From positions 108,182 through 172,181 of the forward strand of contig JARGPH010000008.1 of assembly GCA_029213065.1 (NCBI GenBank): a stretch of 64,000 nt of DNA, in the 5' to 3' direction. A model generated the notes under the pieces. It searched no databases and had not been told where the DNA came from. It saw only the letters and a list, made by a program, of their open reading frames with translations. Positions 26,954 to 34,273 of this stretch are shown here, one piece after another. The DNA comes from Verrucomicrobiales bacterium. GTDB lineage: Bacteria; Verrucomicrobiota; Verrucomicrobiia; Verrucomicrobiales; DEV007. The translations under genes and the position numbers were made by a program. Each line of letters begins with the position of its first letter. Position 1 is the stretch's first letter.

Positions 26954-28084
26954 TTACTTTGGTTTCGGTGCGGGAGCAGGCTGTTTGCCCTTGCGATTTT
27001 TATTCGGTTTCTTCGCTGGCTTTGAGGGCGGTTTGGGAGCGGGTTTAGGGGCAGGTTTGACTGCTTCAGTTTTTGCTGCCGTTCTCTCCTCCGGCTTCGC
27101 CATTTCACTGTCGGCTTCGAGAGGAGGTTCCTCTGCGGGCGCTTCTTCTTTCTCAGGCAGGTTCAGGCTTTTCTCAAGCAGCTCAACCGCTATGGCCGGG
27201 GCATCCTCCCAGAGATTTCCCTGATTGTACACTTTTGCATAGGTGTGCACGAGCGCGTGCAGCTCGCCTTCGCGTTCCTTGCCCTCAAGATCGATCAGTA
27301 ACAGGATCGCATTTTTTACGGCCCGCTTTGCCAGTTCCCGTGAGGCTCCGAAATCGACCGTGTAGGCCGTGCCATAGGCGATGATGGCCTCTTCGGGCTT
27401 TCCTGTTTTTTCGAGGGCCATCGCCTTGATAAATCCAAGATCATTGCGGTCCGGGGCGATCGGGTTGGCCGGAATGCTTTCTGCTTTTGTGAGGGCCTGT
27501 TCCCAGTTCTCGTTCCCCAGATCAGCCCAGGCTGAAATCACTGCGATTCGGCCCCGTTCTTTTTTCGGGAGCGCCTGCCCATTGAGGGACGCGGCGGTCT
27601 TGACGATCGCCCCGGCATTGCCGGTTTCGCGGAAGCATTCGATAAGCCGGAGGCGCGCGAGGGAGGTGTAGTTACCGGGGGTTGGATGGAAGTTGCCCCG
27701 GGGGTTACCGGCGAGACGGGAGAAAGCGGCGATGGCTTTGGTGAACTCACCTTTGTAAAAGTAGTCGTTGCCCTCCTCCCAGAGATCCGGTTCGGGAAAG
27801 TCGACCGTCGCGATTTCGTTGTGTCGCATCAACTGAGGGTTGGGGGTGTCTTTGTCAGACCACATGATCCCATTGCTGTTCGCCGAGTGAATTCTCACAG
27901 ACTCGATGAGACCGTCGTTGCGGTGAACCGTGGCATCGACCGTTTGCTGGGCACGGGCCGTGGCGAGAGAAAGAATACAAATCGCGAGCAGGGTGATGAC
28001 ACCGGAACATGGGGAAATCCGGATTAAACAGGGTTCACTCATTGACCAGACCCTGTTGAGTCTATTGTTTGGAAGGCGTCTCAT
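26954..28084 (-). CDS. Exported TPR-type protein with Lys/Pro/Ala-rich tail
   Basis: 376 residues from the ATG at 28084, which overlaps the upstream stop (ATGA) and has an AAGGAGG Shine-Dalgarno 9 bp before it. A hydrophobic signal segment (VITLLAICILSLATARAQ) implies export. Residues about 35-90 resemble a short beta module (VHRNDGLIESVRIHSANSNG). The middle carries helical TPR-like repeats (FYKGEFTKAIAAFSRLAG, GKPEEAIIAYGTAYTVDFG). The last 70 residues are Glu-, then Lys/Pro/Ala-rich (KPAPKPAPKPPSKPAKK), similar in composition to TonB linkers or peptidoglycan-spanning tails. It lies in the ExbBD-SAM operon, 2 bp before the VWA-type gene, and probably scaffolds periplasmic components. Confidence 0.75.
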   Translation of the reverse strand: MRRLPNNRLNRVWSMSEPCLIRISPCSGVITLLAICILSLATARAQQTVDATVHRNDGLIESVRIHSANSNGIMWSDKDTPNPQLMRHNEIATVDFPEPDLWEEGNDYFYKGEFTKAIAAFSRLAGNPRGNFHPTPGNYTSLARLRLIECFRETGNAGAIVKTAASLNGQALPKKERGRIAVISAWADLGNENWEQALTKAESIPANPIAPDRNDLGFIKAMALEKTGKPEEAIIAYGTAYTVDFGASRELAKRAVKNAILLLIDLEGKEREGELHALVHTYAKVYNQGNLWEDAPAIAVELLEKSLNLPEKEEAPAEEPPLEADSEMAKPEERTAAKTEAVKPAPKPAPKPPSKPAKKPNKNRKGKQPAPAPKPK

Positions 28085-31068
28085 TTCGATTCCTCCTTTG
28101 TCGGTGGCACATACTCCGATCTCCACTTGCTGAACAATTGAATCGCTTTCTTTTTGTTCGGATGCTCGATCTCTTTCATTCGGGTCAACATGTCTTTGAG
28201 GATGAGGAGGGCCTTCAGATCCTCTCCCTTGTCCTTCATGATCAGTGCCGCCCGCAGGTAGGCCGGGGTGGAGAAATCGACATAGCCCGGGAAAGCATTG
28301 TAAGTGTTAATGAAGACTACCAGTGCTTCGTTGGTCTTACCAAGTTGATCGAGGCAGACGCCATACTGGTAGTTGGCTTCGGCGGAGAAATTGTTCCAGG
28401 AAGTATTGTCCATGTAGGCCTCCCATCGTGGCAGGGCCTCTTCAAATTTCTTCTCTTTCATCAAGAGGCGGGCGATGCCGACATTGGCATTCTCGGCCAG
28501 TTCCGCATTCTCGAATTCATTGAGGACCCGGTCAAAATAAGTCATGGCACGGGCACGATCTTCCGGAATTTCGGACTTGGCATCGATCTCGGCTCGATCC
28601 AGCAGAGCGAGATCGAAGTCTTCGCTGCCTTCGCGGTTTTCCACGATGTAGTCGTAGAGGGGGGCTGCATCCTGTGGCTTCTTCCGGGTGAGGGTATGCC
28701 AGCGGGCGAGCCGAACGATCACGTAGTTGGAGTGCAGCGACGGATCAAACTTGTTGTTCAACTGATAGAAAATCGACTGAATCGCCTCCTTGTTGTCACC
28801 CTCTGCCTCTTCAAGAATCTGAATCTTTCCTATCATTGCCCAGGCTTTGAGGGCTTTGGAGGATCCTTTTGAAAGGGTTATCTCATCGAGACGGTTAACG
28901 GCCTCTTCCTGATGATTCTCTTTCAGGAAATCGAGATAGGTTCCGAAGAGCTCCGATAACTGGCCTCCGGCAACTTCGTCACCCGCTTCATAGAGGCGCT
29001 TTTCGAGCCGTTGAATTGCCTCATCGGTGCGATCGAGCGAAACCAGGGTATCAAGCGCTCCGATCAACATATCGATCGCGTAGGCAGACTCCGGGTGTTT
29101 TAACTGAAACTGATCAAACCACTTGCCGGCCTCCTCCCATCGTTCCAGCGCGGCCAGGTTCATCATCAATTGCCACATCGCGTAGGCGGCTACCTCACTC
29201 TGATCGGGAAAGTTTGCCGATTTGAAGATAGCGTGGCTGTAGGCGGGACTTATCTCGAAATCGAACTCGGCTTCTTCAATGGATTGAATGTCACCTCGTA
29301 AATTCCAACCACGGGGTACTTCAGGAGAGTCCGGAAACTCTTCGAGGAGACGGTCGACTGAAACCAGCGCAGCCTCATTGTCGTCGAGCATGAATTTGCA
29401 GAGCCCGTTCTGATACAGGACGCTTGGGAGCACTGCTGATTGCGGATAGTCCTTCAGGAAGGGATCGAAGATGTCTGCTCCCTCCTGCCACTTGAAGCCC
29501 TTCACTTTCACTGAGCCGAGAAAGTAGCGGGCCAGTTCATCCCGTTGCGCCGGTTTGTAGGTGCTGAGATAGGAGGTTAATTCAGATTCTGCTTCGTCGA
29601 ATTTTCCCAGCTGAAAGGCGCTGGCTCCGACCACAAAATCCGGAATTTCCCGGATCTCCGAGCCCGGCTCCATATCGGTTCGAACGTCCTTTGCAATTTC
29701 GTAGGCTTTCTCGTAGTTGCCCTGAATGAAAATCATTTCAACTAACACTCGCACAACCGGTGGCTTGAGAGGGTGTTCCGGGAAGTCCTCCAGAAAGGTC
29801 ATTCCATAATCGTAGGCGCCGGTCCAGTTGTCGATCTTGACCGCTGAGATCACTGCGTTGTGAAGGAACTCGGGACGCCCTTTGTGTTCTTTCGGTGCGA
29901 AGTCGGCCAGAGCACTGTAGATCGAGTAGCTGGCCGCATAGTTTTTCAGCCGGAAGTGGGTAATCCCGCTGCCCGATTGCATCGACCAGAAGTTGGTTGC
30001 GATGAGGTCACGGGAGTCTCTTAATTTGGCAATCTCGGCATCGATCAGGGGGATCACATCGGGCCGGTCGTCCGTTGTTTTGCGTGCCTCATAAAGCTCG
30101 ATCGTAGAGTCCAGCTGGGCGATTGCAATTCCGGGATGAGCAATGAGCCGATACCAACTCAAAGCAAGCATGGGGTCGTTCTTGTTGTTTAAAGCGTCAG
30201 TGGCGAGGTAGAAAAAGTTGGGACTGCGACGGGAGCGTTCTCCGGGAGGTGAGCTCAGAGGAATATGCCGGTATTGATCAAGAAACTGCATGGTCCGCTC
30301 GGCGCTCACCTGGGGTGACCAGTCATCGGCGAGAACCTGAAATACCAACTGTTTGATCCGCAAGGGGAAGCGTTCATCGTCGAGAGCACGGACGATGTAG
30401 TCGTATCCTTTTTCAATCGATCCCGACTTGATCAGGCAACGGCCCAGGTTGACGGCCGTATAGAGCTTCCAATTGGCATTGAGCCGGTTTTCCCGATCCT
30501 CTGAGAGCGCTTTCTGATAGACTTCGCGGGCTTTCGCAAAATCTTCGAGAATCATTTGAGCATTGCCCCATTGAACGAGCGCATGCATCCGGAAGGTATT
30601 GGGCATTCGATTTTCTGAGTAGGGGATCCCTCCGCATTCATCGCAGCGCAGCTTGCCGTCGGGATCCCGATTCCCTGAAGGAGCCGGGTAGCGGCCGAAC
30701 CCGTTGCATCGTTGGCAGTTTAAAATTTCGGGTGTCCGGTCGGTGCACTGGTAACAAGCCTCAAAATCGGAGCTCGCTTCGATCCATTTTTCAGCTCCCA
30801 TTTGTGCCAGTCCCCGAAGGTAAAAGAAGTGGCCGTATACGGGGCCAAACTGCTCTTTACCTTCCGTGGCACTGCCGTATTTGGCGATCACCGCGTTGCA
30901 GAGTGCCAGCGCGGTCTCGTGATCTTTCGCGTCGAGAGCGGCGACGGCTTGATTGTAAGATTCAACAATGTCGACGCTCTCAGGAGCCTGGGAATGCGCG
31001 AGCCCGGATAGAAGAAACCACGTAAGGCAGATACGAGAGAGGTTTCGTATGTAGTGGACTGTTCGCAT
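28081..31068 (-). CDS. Large exported TPR protein with DnaJ-like Cys pairs
   Basis: A 995-residue exported solenoid. After a signal peptide (CLTWFLLSGLAHSQ) it consists almost entirely of TPR/Sel1-like helical repeats (for example AVAALDAKDHETALALCNAV, FYLRGLAQMGAEKWIEA, YQYGVCLDQLGKTNEALV). Residues 105-145 form an insertion with three Cys pairs (C105xxC, C118QRC-N-G-F-G, C142DEC-G-G), the second and third resembling the CxxCxGxG zinc motifs of DnaJ. Such a zinc centre in an exported TPR protein is unusual. The gene starts 9 bp after ExbD2 and overlaps the next gene by 4 bp. Large TPR proteins often accompany ExbBD in Planctomycetes/Verrucomicrobia, but their function is unknown. Confidence 0.8.
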   Translation of the reverse strand: MRTVHYIRNLSRICLTWFLLSGLAHSQAPESVDIVESYNQAVAALDAKDHETALALCNAVIAKYGSATEGKEQFGPVYGHFFYLRGLAQMGAEKWIEASSDFEACYQCTDRTPEILNCQRCNGFGRYPAPSGNRDPDGKLRCDECGGIPYSENRMPNTFRMHALVQWGNAQMILEDFAKAREVYQKALSEDRENRLNANWKLYTAVNLGRCLIKSGSIEKGYDYIVRALDDERFPLRIKQLVFQVLADDWSPQVSAERTMQFLDQYRHIPLSSPPGERSRRSPNFFYLATDALNNKNDPMLALSWYRLIAHPGIAIAQLDSTIELYEARKTTDDRPDVIPLIDAEIAKLRDSRDLIATNFWSMQSGSGITHFRLKNYAASYSIYSALADFAPKEHKGRPEFLHNAVISAVKIDNWTGAYDYGMTFLEDFPEHPLKPPVVRVLVEMIFIQGNYEKAYEIAKDVRTDMEPGSEIREIPDFVVGASAFQLGKFDEAESELTSYLSTYKPAQRDELARYFLGSVKVKGFKWQEGADIFDPFLKDYPQSAVLPSVLYQNGLCKFMLDDNEAALVSVDRLLEEFPDSPEVPRGWNLRGDIQSIEEAEFDFEISPAYSHAIFKSANFPDQSEVAAYAMWQLMMNLAALERWEEAGKWFDQFQLKHPESAYAIDMLIGALDTLVSLDRTDEAIQRLEKRLYEAGDEVAGGQLSELFGTYLDFLKENHQEEAVNRLDEITLSKGSSKALKAWAMIGKIQILEEAEGDNKEAIQSIFYQLNNKFDPSLHSNYVIVRLARWHTLTRKKPQDAAPLYDYIVENREGSEDFDLALLDRAEIDAKSEIPEDRARAMTYFDRVLNEFENAELAENANVGIARLLMKEKKFEEALPRWEAYMDNTSWNNFSAEANYQYGVCLDQLGKTNEALVVFINTYNAFPGYVDFSTPAYLRAALIMKDKGEDLKALLILKDMLTRMKEIEHPNKKKAIQLFSKWRSEYVPPTKEESK

Positions 31069-31077
31069 ACCTGATTC

Positions 31078-31518
31078 CTAATTGGCCAGGGTAATGTTTT
31101 TAATTTCCGCCTTGGCGCAGGCGTTCAGAACATCGACAAATCGCTGACCTTTTCCTTCATCGTCGCAATCAATAATGATCTGCGGCTCTGCCTGCGCCAG
31201 CGCGGTGCTGGCGGCGTAGCGCTCCAACCGGTCGGTGAGCACGGGAACTGACCGGTCATTGTTATCGCTGTCTGCAGCTTCACCGTTCACAAAAATCACA
31301 CCGGAGGGATCGATTCTCACCACGGTCTGTTTGATTTTCACCTTGGTGGTATCTGAACTGCTCACGCCCGGCAGGGTCAAGCTGAGGTCGGCTTCGTTCT
31401 TCTGCAGCGTCGTCGTAACGATGAAATAGATCAGGAGCAGGAACGCGACATCAATCATCGGTGAAATGTCAGCGTCGGGCGCTGGCTGATCGGCAAATGG
31501 ATCGCTTTTTTTAGCCAT
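31078..31518 (-). CDS. exbD: ExbD/TolR-family biopolymer transport protein (second copy)
   Basis: 146 residues. A short cytoplasmic N-terminus leads into ISPMIDVAFLLLIYFIVTTT, the single helix with the conserved Asp that carries protons with ExbB. A periplasmic domain of about 95 residues follows. This copy differs from the upstream ExbD in its periplasmic part (Cys in IIIDCDDEGKG and a C-terminal NACAKAEIKNITLAN). Two unlike ExbD copies suggest a heteromeric plug with ExbB. It lies between ExbD1 (75 bp) and the TPR protein (9 bp) in the same operon. Confidence 0.92.
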   Translation of the reverse strand: MAKKSDPFADQPAPDADISPMIDVAFLLLIYFIVTTTLQKNEADLSLTLPGVSSSDTTKVKIKQTVVRIDPSGVIFVNGEAADSDNNDRSVPVLTDRLERYAASTALAQAEPQIIIDCDDEGKGQRFVDVLNACAKAEIKNITLAN

Positions 31519-31593
31519 GGGATTTTTTGGGGGAAAGCAGGGTGGTTCGCCTCATCCGTCCTGCCTGATAAAGTAAAATATGGGGGGATTCGA

Positions 31594-32013
31594 TTACTGG
31601 ACCACGTGAGTGGAAAAAATGACGGTAGGCACTCCGCCTGCCGCCGAAGCCCGGCTGGCGGTTTTGATATGTTTGTAAGGAACGCGGGCATCGGCCCGGA
31701 GATGCAGGCGGGTTTTGTCGTTCTTTGCTTTCGCTTGCGACATCCGTTGGGTTAAGTCCGACTCGCTGAAGACTCGTCCTTCCGTATCAACGATGGTGCC
31801 ATCCTGGAGGACGTTCATGACAATGCGGCCCTCGACCAGTTCGGGAACCTTGGCATCGCTCGCCACGGGCACGACCACGCGAGGATCCTTTTTAAAGGTG
31901 ACCATGTTCGCGGTGACCATGAAAAAGATCAGCAGCAAAAAGACGAGGTCGATCATCGGCGAGAGATCGGTTTTGAAATCTTCGCCGCCGAATAGATCTT
32001 TTGTTTTGGCCAT
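31594..32013 (-). CDS. exbD: ExbD/TolR-family biopolymer transport protein (first copy)
   Basis: 139 residues. LSPMIDLVFLLLIFFMVTAN carries the proton-relay Asp. The periplasmic domain ends RASAAGGVPTVIFSTHV, typical of ExbD. It follows ExbB by 23 bp. Together with ExbB it should form the proton-driven stator that powers TonB-like partners, here most likely the two SAM-domain proteins at the end of the operon, since no classical tonB or tolA is adjacent. Confidence 0.93.
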   Translation of the reverse strand: MAKTKDLFGGEDFKTDLSPMIDLVFLLLIFFMVTANMVTFKKDPRVVVPVASDAKVPELVEGRIVMNVLQDGTIVDTEGRVFSESDLTQRMSQAKAKNDKTRLHLRADARVPYKHIKTASRASAAGGVPTVIFSTHVVQ

Positions 32014-32036
32014 CGGTCCGGAAGGGGGGAGTTTGG

Positions 32037-32840
32037 TTACTGTTGCTGCTGATAAGCCGACAACGCATTGTTCAGCGTCTCAACGACTTCCTCAACGGCG
32101 TCGTCCGTCATTGCCACGAGCGACTGAAGGCGATCACGCATGAAGAAATAGGCGAAGATGGCAGGCAGGGCGACGACAAGGCCGCCGGCGGTCGTCACCA
32201 GCGCCATCGAAATATCATCAGCAAAGACTGAAGGATCACCTCCACCGGAACTACTGAGGCTGCCGAAGGCGAGGATCATTCCGGTCACCGTTCCCAACAG
32301 GCCCAGCATAGGAGCCGCCTGTGCAATCACTGAGAAGTAGTTGATGGTTCGTGCTCGTGAGCGGTTGAATCGCATCGAAGCCGCGCCAAGGAGCTCTTCA
32401 AATTTTTCCGTTTCCAGTGCTTGGTAGCCTTTGCTGGAAATGTGATTGATGCCTGCGTTCATGACCGCGGAGAGGCAGTCTTCGGTTGGCTTCAGTTTTT
32501 GACCGGCAGCTTCGAGATCCAGTCTTTCCATATCCGATTTCAAGCCTGCGAGGAGATCATCCGGAACAAAATTGGGTTTGCGTAGATCGATCATTCCGTA
32601 GACCACCAGCCCGATTACGGCGAATGAGAGCGCTCCGAGGACGAACATCGTGGGACCGCCGGCCTTGATCATACTCCACAGGTTGATTTCCCCCTTGGAG
32701 GCGGCACCGGCGTCTGAAGCGAGTGCCGGAGCAGTCGCTTCTTCGAGACCCGGAATATCCAGGTCCTGAGCTGAAATTATTTCCGGGCAGGCAGCTCCGA
32801 AAATGACGCAAAATAGCAGTCCTCTTATTATCTTTCTCAT
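32037..32840 (-). CDS. exbB: MotA/TolQ/ExbB-family proton channel protein
   Basis: 267 residues from the Met at 32840, chosen because it begins a signal peptide (MRKIIRGLLFCVIFGAACPE). The longer frame runs through the promoter region. N-terminal signal and periplasmic extensions are frequent in ExbB homologues of this phylum. The core has the first membrane helix (MFVLGALSFAVIGLVVYGMI), the cytoplasmic loop and the two C-terminal helices with the signature AQAAPMLGLLGTVTGMILAF followed by ALVTTAGGLVVALPAIFAYF. It should channel protons for the operon's TonB-like proteins. The transcript probably starts near the GTGGA-N7-TATGG copy at 32993-33009. Confidence 0.93.
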   Translation of the reverse strand: MRKIIRGLLFCVIFGAACPEIISAQDLDIPGLEEATAPALASDAGAASKGEINLWSMIKAGGPTMFVLGALSFAVIGLVVYGMIDLRKPNFVPDDLLAGLKSDMERLDLEAAGQKLKPTEDCLSAVMNAGINHISSKGYQALETEKFEELLGAASMRFNRSRARTINYFSVIAQAAPMLGLLGTVTGMILAFGSLSSSGGGDPSVFADDISMALVTTAGGLVVALPAIFAYFFMRDRLQSLVAMTDDAVEEVVETLNNALSAYQQQQ

Positions 32841-32992
32841 TTGTTCGGTTTTTTTCTGAAATTTACACCTTACGGAGCTCGTAATTCCGGGCTTCGGTCG
32901 CTCCAATGTTGCCGGAAGTGGCAATAAGATGGAGAGGCGAGGTGACGGGGATCCAAGGTAACGATTTTTATACTGGGAAGGAATAACGAAGT

Positions 32993-33009
32993 CCATATTC
33001 AAAATCCAC
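32993..33009 (-). promoter_or_regulatory. GTGGA-N7-TATGG element, site 5 (ExbBD-SAM operon)
   Basis: Minus-strand reading: ATGTGGA, spacer TTTTGAA, TATGG, ending about 152 bp from the ExbB start codon. The flanking bases (ATGTGGATT) match those of the divergent copy at 33109. It is the only strong candidate promoter element before the seven-gene operon. Confidence 0.55.
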
Positions 33010-33108
33010 ATGCAAATGTGATTCAGCTTTGCACGGTCTCTTCGCCGCGTGTGCCGGCAACCGATAGAAAAGTATCGCCGGAATTCTGTGCCGCCTTTAC
33101 ATTGAGAT

Positions 33109-33125
33109 GTGGATTCAAACTATGG
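33109..33125 (+). promoter_or_regulatory. GTGGA-N7-TATGG element, site 6 (DUF1080-sulfatase unit)
   Basis: Exact match (GTGGA, spacer TTCAAAC, TATGG) 220 bp upstream of the DUF1080 gene at 33346, the longest distance of the six copies. The shared flank ATGTGGATT makes sites 5 and 6 the most similar pair. Confidence 0.5.
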
Positions 33126-33345
33126 AGTGATTCTTGTCCACATGACAGCATTCGGATGATGCGGGAAAACAAGTTCCGGAGAAGATGATTTCATGAAATT
33201 CACGAATGGATTCCTAATGCCCGCGATCGGGGGCGTTCCTCATCGCCGGTGCAGGGGGATTCTCCGGGCCGCAGGTTCTGAGTGATTTGGAATCGAGAAA
33301 GGAATACCCCGTTTTTTACAGAAGAACCTCAAACAGGAGAACCCT

Positions 33346-34224
33346 ATGAAACCCATTATTTTCAGTTCGATTTCGCGCCCCGGAATCGTTTTAGCTTCAC
33401 TTCGAAAGACGTTCGCGTCCCACTTTAAGGAAGGCGCCGGGCGTCGTTTTTTCGGCGGTTTACTGATAGGCATGGTTCTACCAGCTATTGGATTTTCTCA
33501 GAGCTCAGCGGAGCCGGTCCCGCTCTTCGATGGGAAGACTCTCGACGGGTGGCAATCCAGTGAAGGGGTTTGGCGAGTCGAGGAGGGGGCGATCACAGCG
33601 GGATCACATGATAGGAAATTTCCGAAAAATGAATTTATCTGCACCTCGAAAAGTTACGCAAATTTCGAACTGACTCTGAAGATCAAGTGTTCAGGCGATT
33701 TGGAAACAGGCCAGGTCAACAGCGGTATTCAGATTCGCAGTGCCCGGTTGCCGAATGGCGGGGTTGCCGGATACCAGGTCGATTGCGGAAAGGGTTGGTT
33801 CGGCAAAATCTATGATGAACATCGTCGCCGTCTCATTTATCCGGAGCCGATTGATGAGGCCGCTCTTTTAATGGGCGTCGATACCTTTGGCTGGAACGAG
33901 TATCGTATTCTTGCCGATGGCCCCCGGATTCAGGTTTGGATCAATGACATTCCCGCGAGTGATTACACGGAAGAGAATCCGGAGATCCCGTTGAATGGAA
34001 TCATTGCTCCGCAGATTCACAAAGGCGGACATGTCATGGTTCAGTTCAAGGATGTCATGATCCGCGAATTGCCTCCGACGCCCGGCGCTCCGACCTGGGA
34101 GTCATTGGGAGGAACCGAGGCCGCTCTGAATAAGGTTAAGAAAAAGAGTCCTCAGCGGAAGAAAAAAGCTAAAGCGAAAGGCCCGGGTAAAGCGGGGAAA
34201 CCCTCCGGCGCGAAGGATGCATAG
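33346..34224 (+). CDS. DUF1080 exported protein with Lys-rich tail
   Basis: 292 residues. A long N-terminal region (about 50 residues) ends in the hydrophobic stretch GGLLIGMVLPAIGFSQSS, a plausible signal despite its length. A single DUF1080 domain follows: PLFDGKTLDGWQSSEGVWRV, VNSGIQIRS, GYQVDCGKGWFGKIYDE and VMVQFKDVMIREL. The C-terminal 40 residues are very Lys/Ala-rich (KKKSPQRKKKAKAKGPGKAG), which may interact with acidic polysaccharide or the cell surface. DUF1080 proteins are linked to sugar hydrolysis or binding. A sulfatase follows after 49 bp, and the pair resembles the end of the 3350-10716 locus. Confidence 0.82.
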   Translation: MKPIIFSSISRPGIVLASLRKTFASHFKEGAGRRFFGGLLIGMVLPAIGFSQSSAEPVPLFDGKTLDGWQSSEGVWRVEEGAITAGSHDRKFPKNEFICTSKSYANFELTLKIKCSGDLETGQVNSGIQIRSARLPNGGVAGYQVDCGKGWFGKIYDEHRRRLIYPEPIDEAALLMGVDTFGWNEYRILADGPRIQVWINDIPASDYTEENPEIPLNGIIAPQIHKGGHVMVQFKDVMIRELPPTPGAPTWESLGGTEAALNKVKKKSPQRKKKAKAKGPGKAGKPSGAKDA

Positions 34225-34273
34225 GATCGACTTTTAAACCTGAAGCCCCGGAAATGAATTCACCCCTAACACT

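Larger units (their letters stand above)
32841..33345. other. 505-bp divergent control region between the ExbBD-SAM operon and the DUF1080-sulfatase unit
   Basis: No gene is supported here. The region carries two outward-pointing GTGGA-N7-TATGG elements 100 bp apart (minus at 32993-33009, plus at 33109-33125). The long distances from these to the start codons (about 150 and 220 bp) leave room for leader RNA on both sides. No clear T-run hairpin is present. Confidence 0.6.

Noticed and set aside
28069..28872. Plus-strand frame of 267 codons opposite the TPR gene
   Set aside because: Mirror of the TPR coding sequence, no family features.
31078..32840. Standard Tol-Pal or TonB system
   Set aside because: ExbB/ExbD are present, but tolA, tolB, pal and a TonB C-terminal domain are absent. 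The only helix-plus-linker partners are the SAM proteins.
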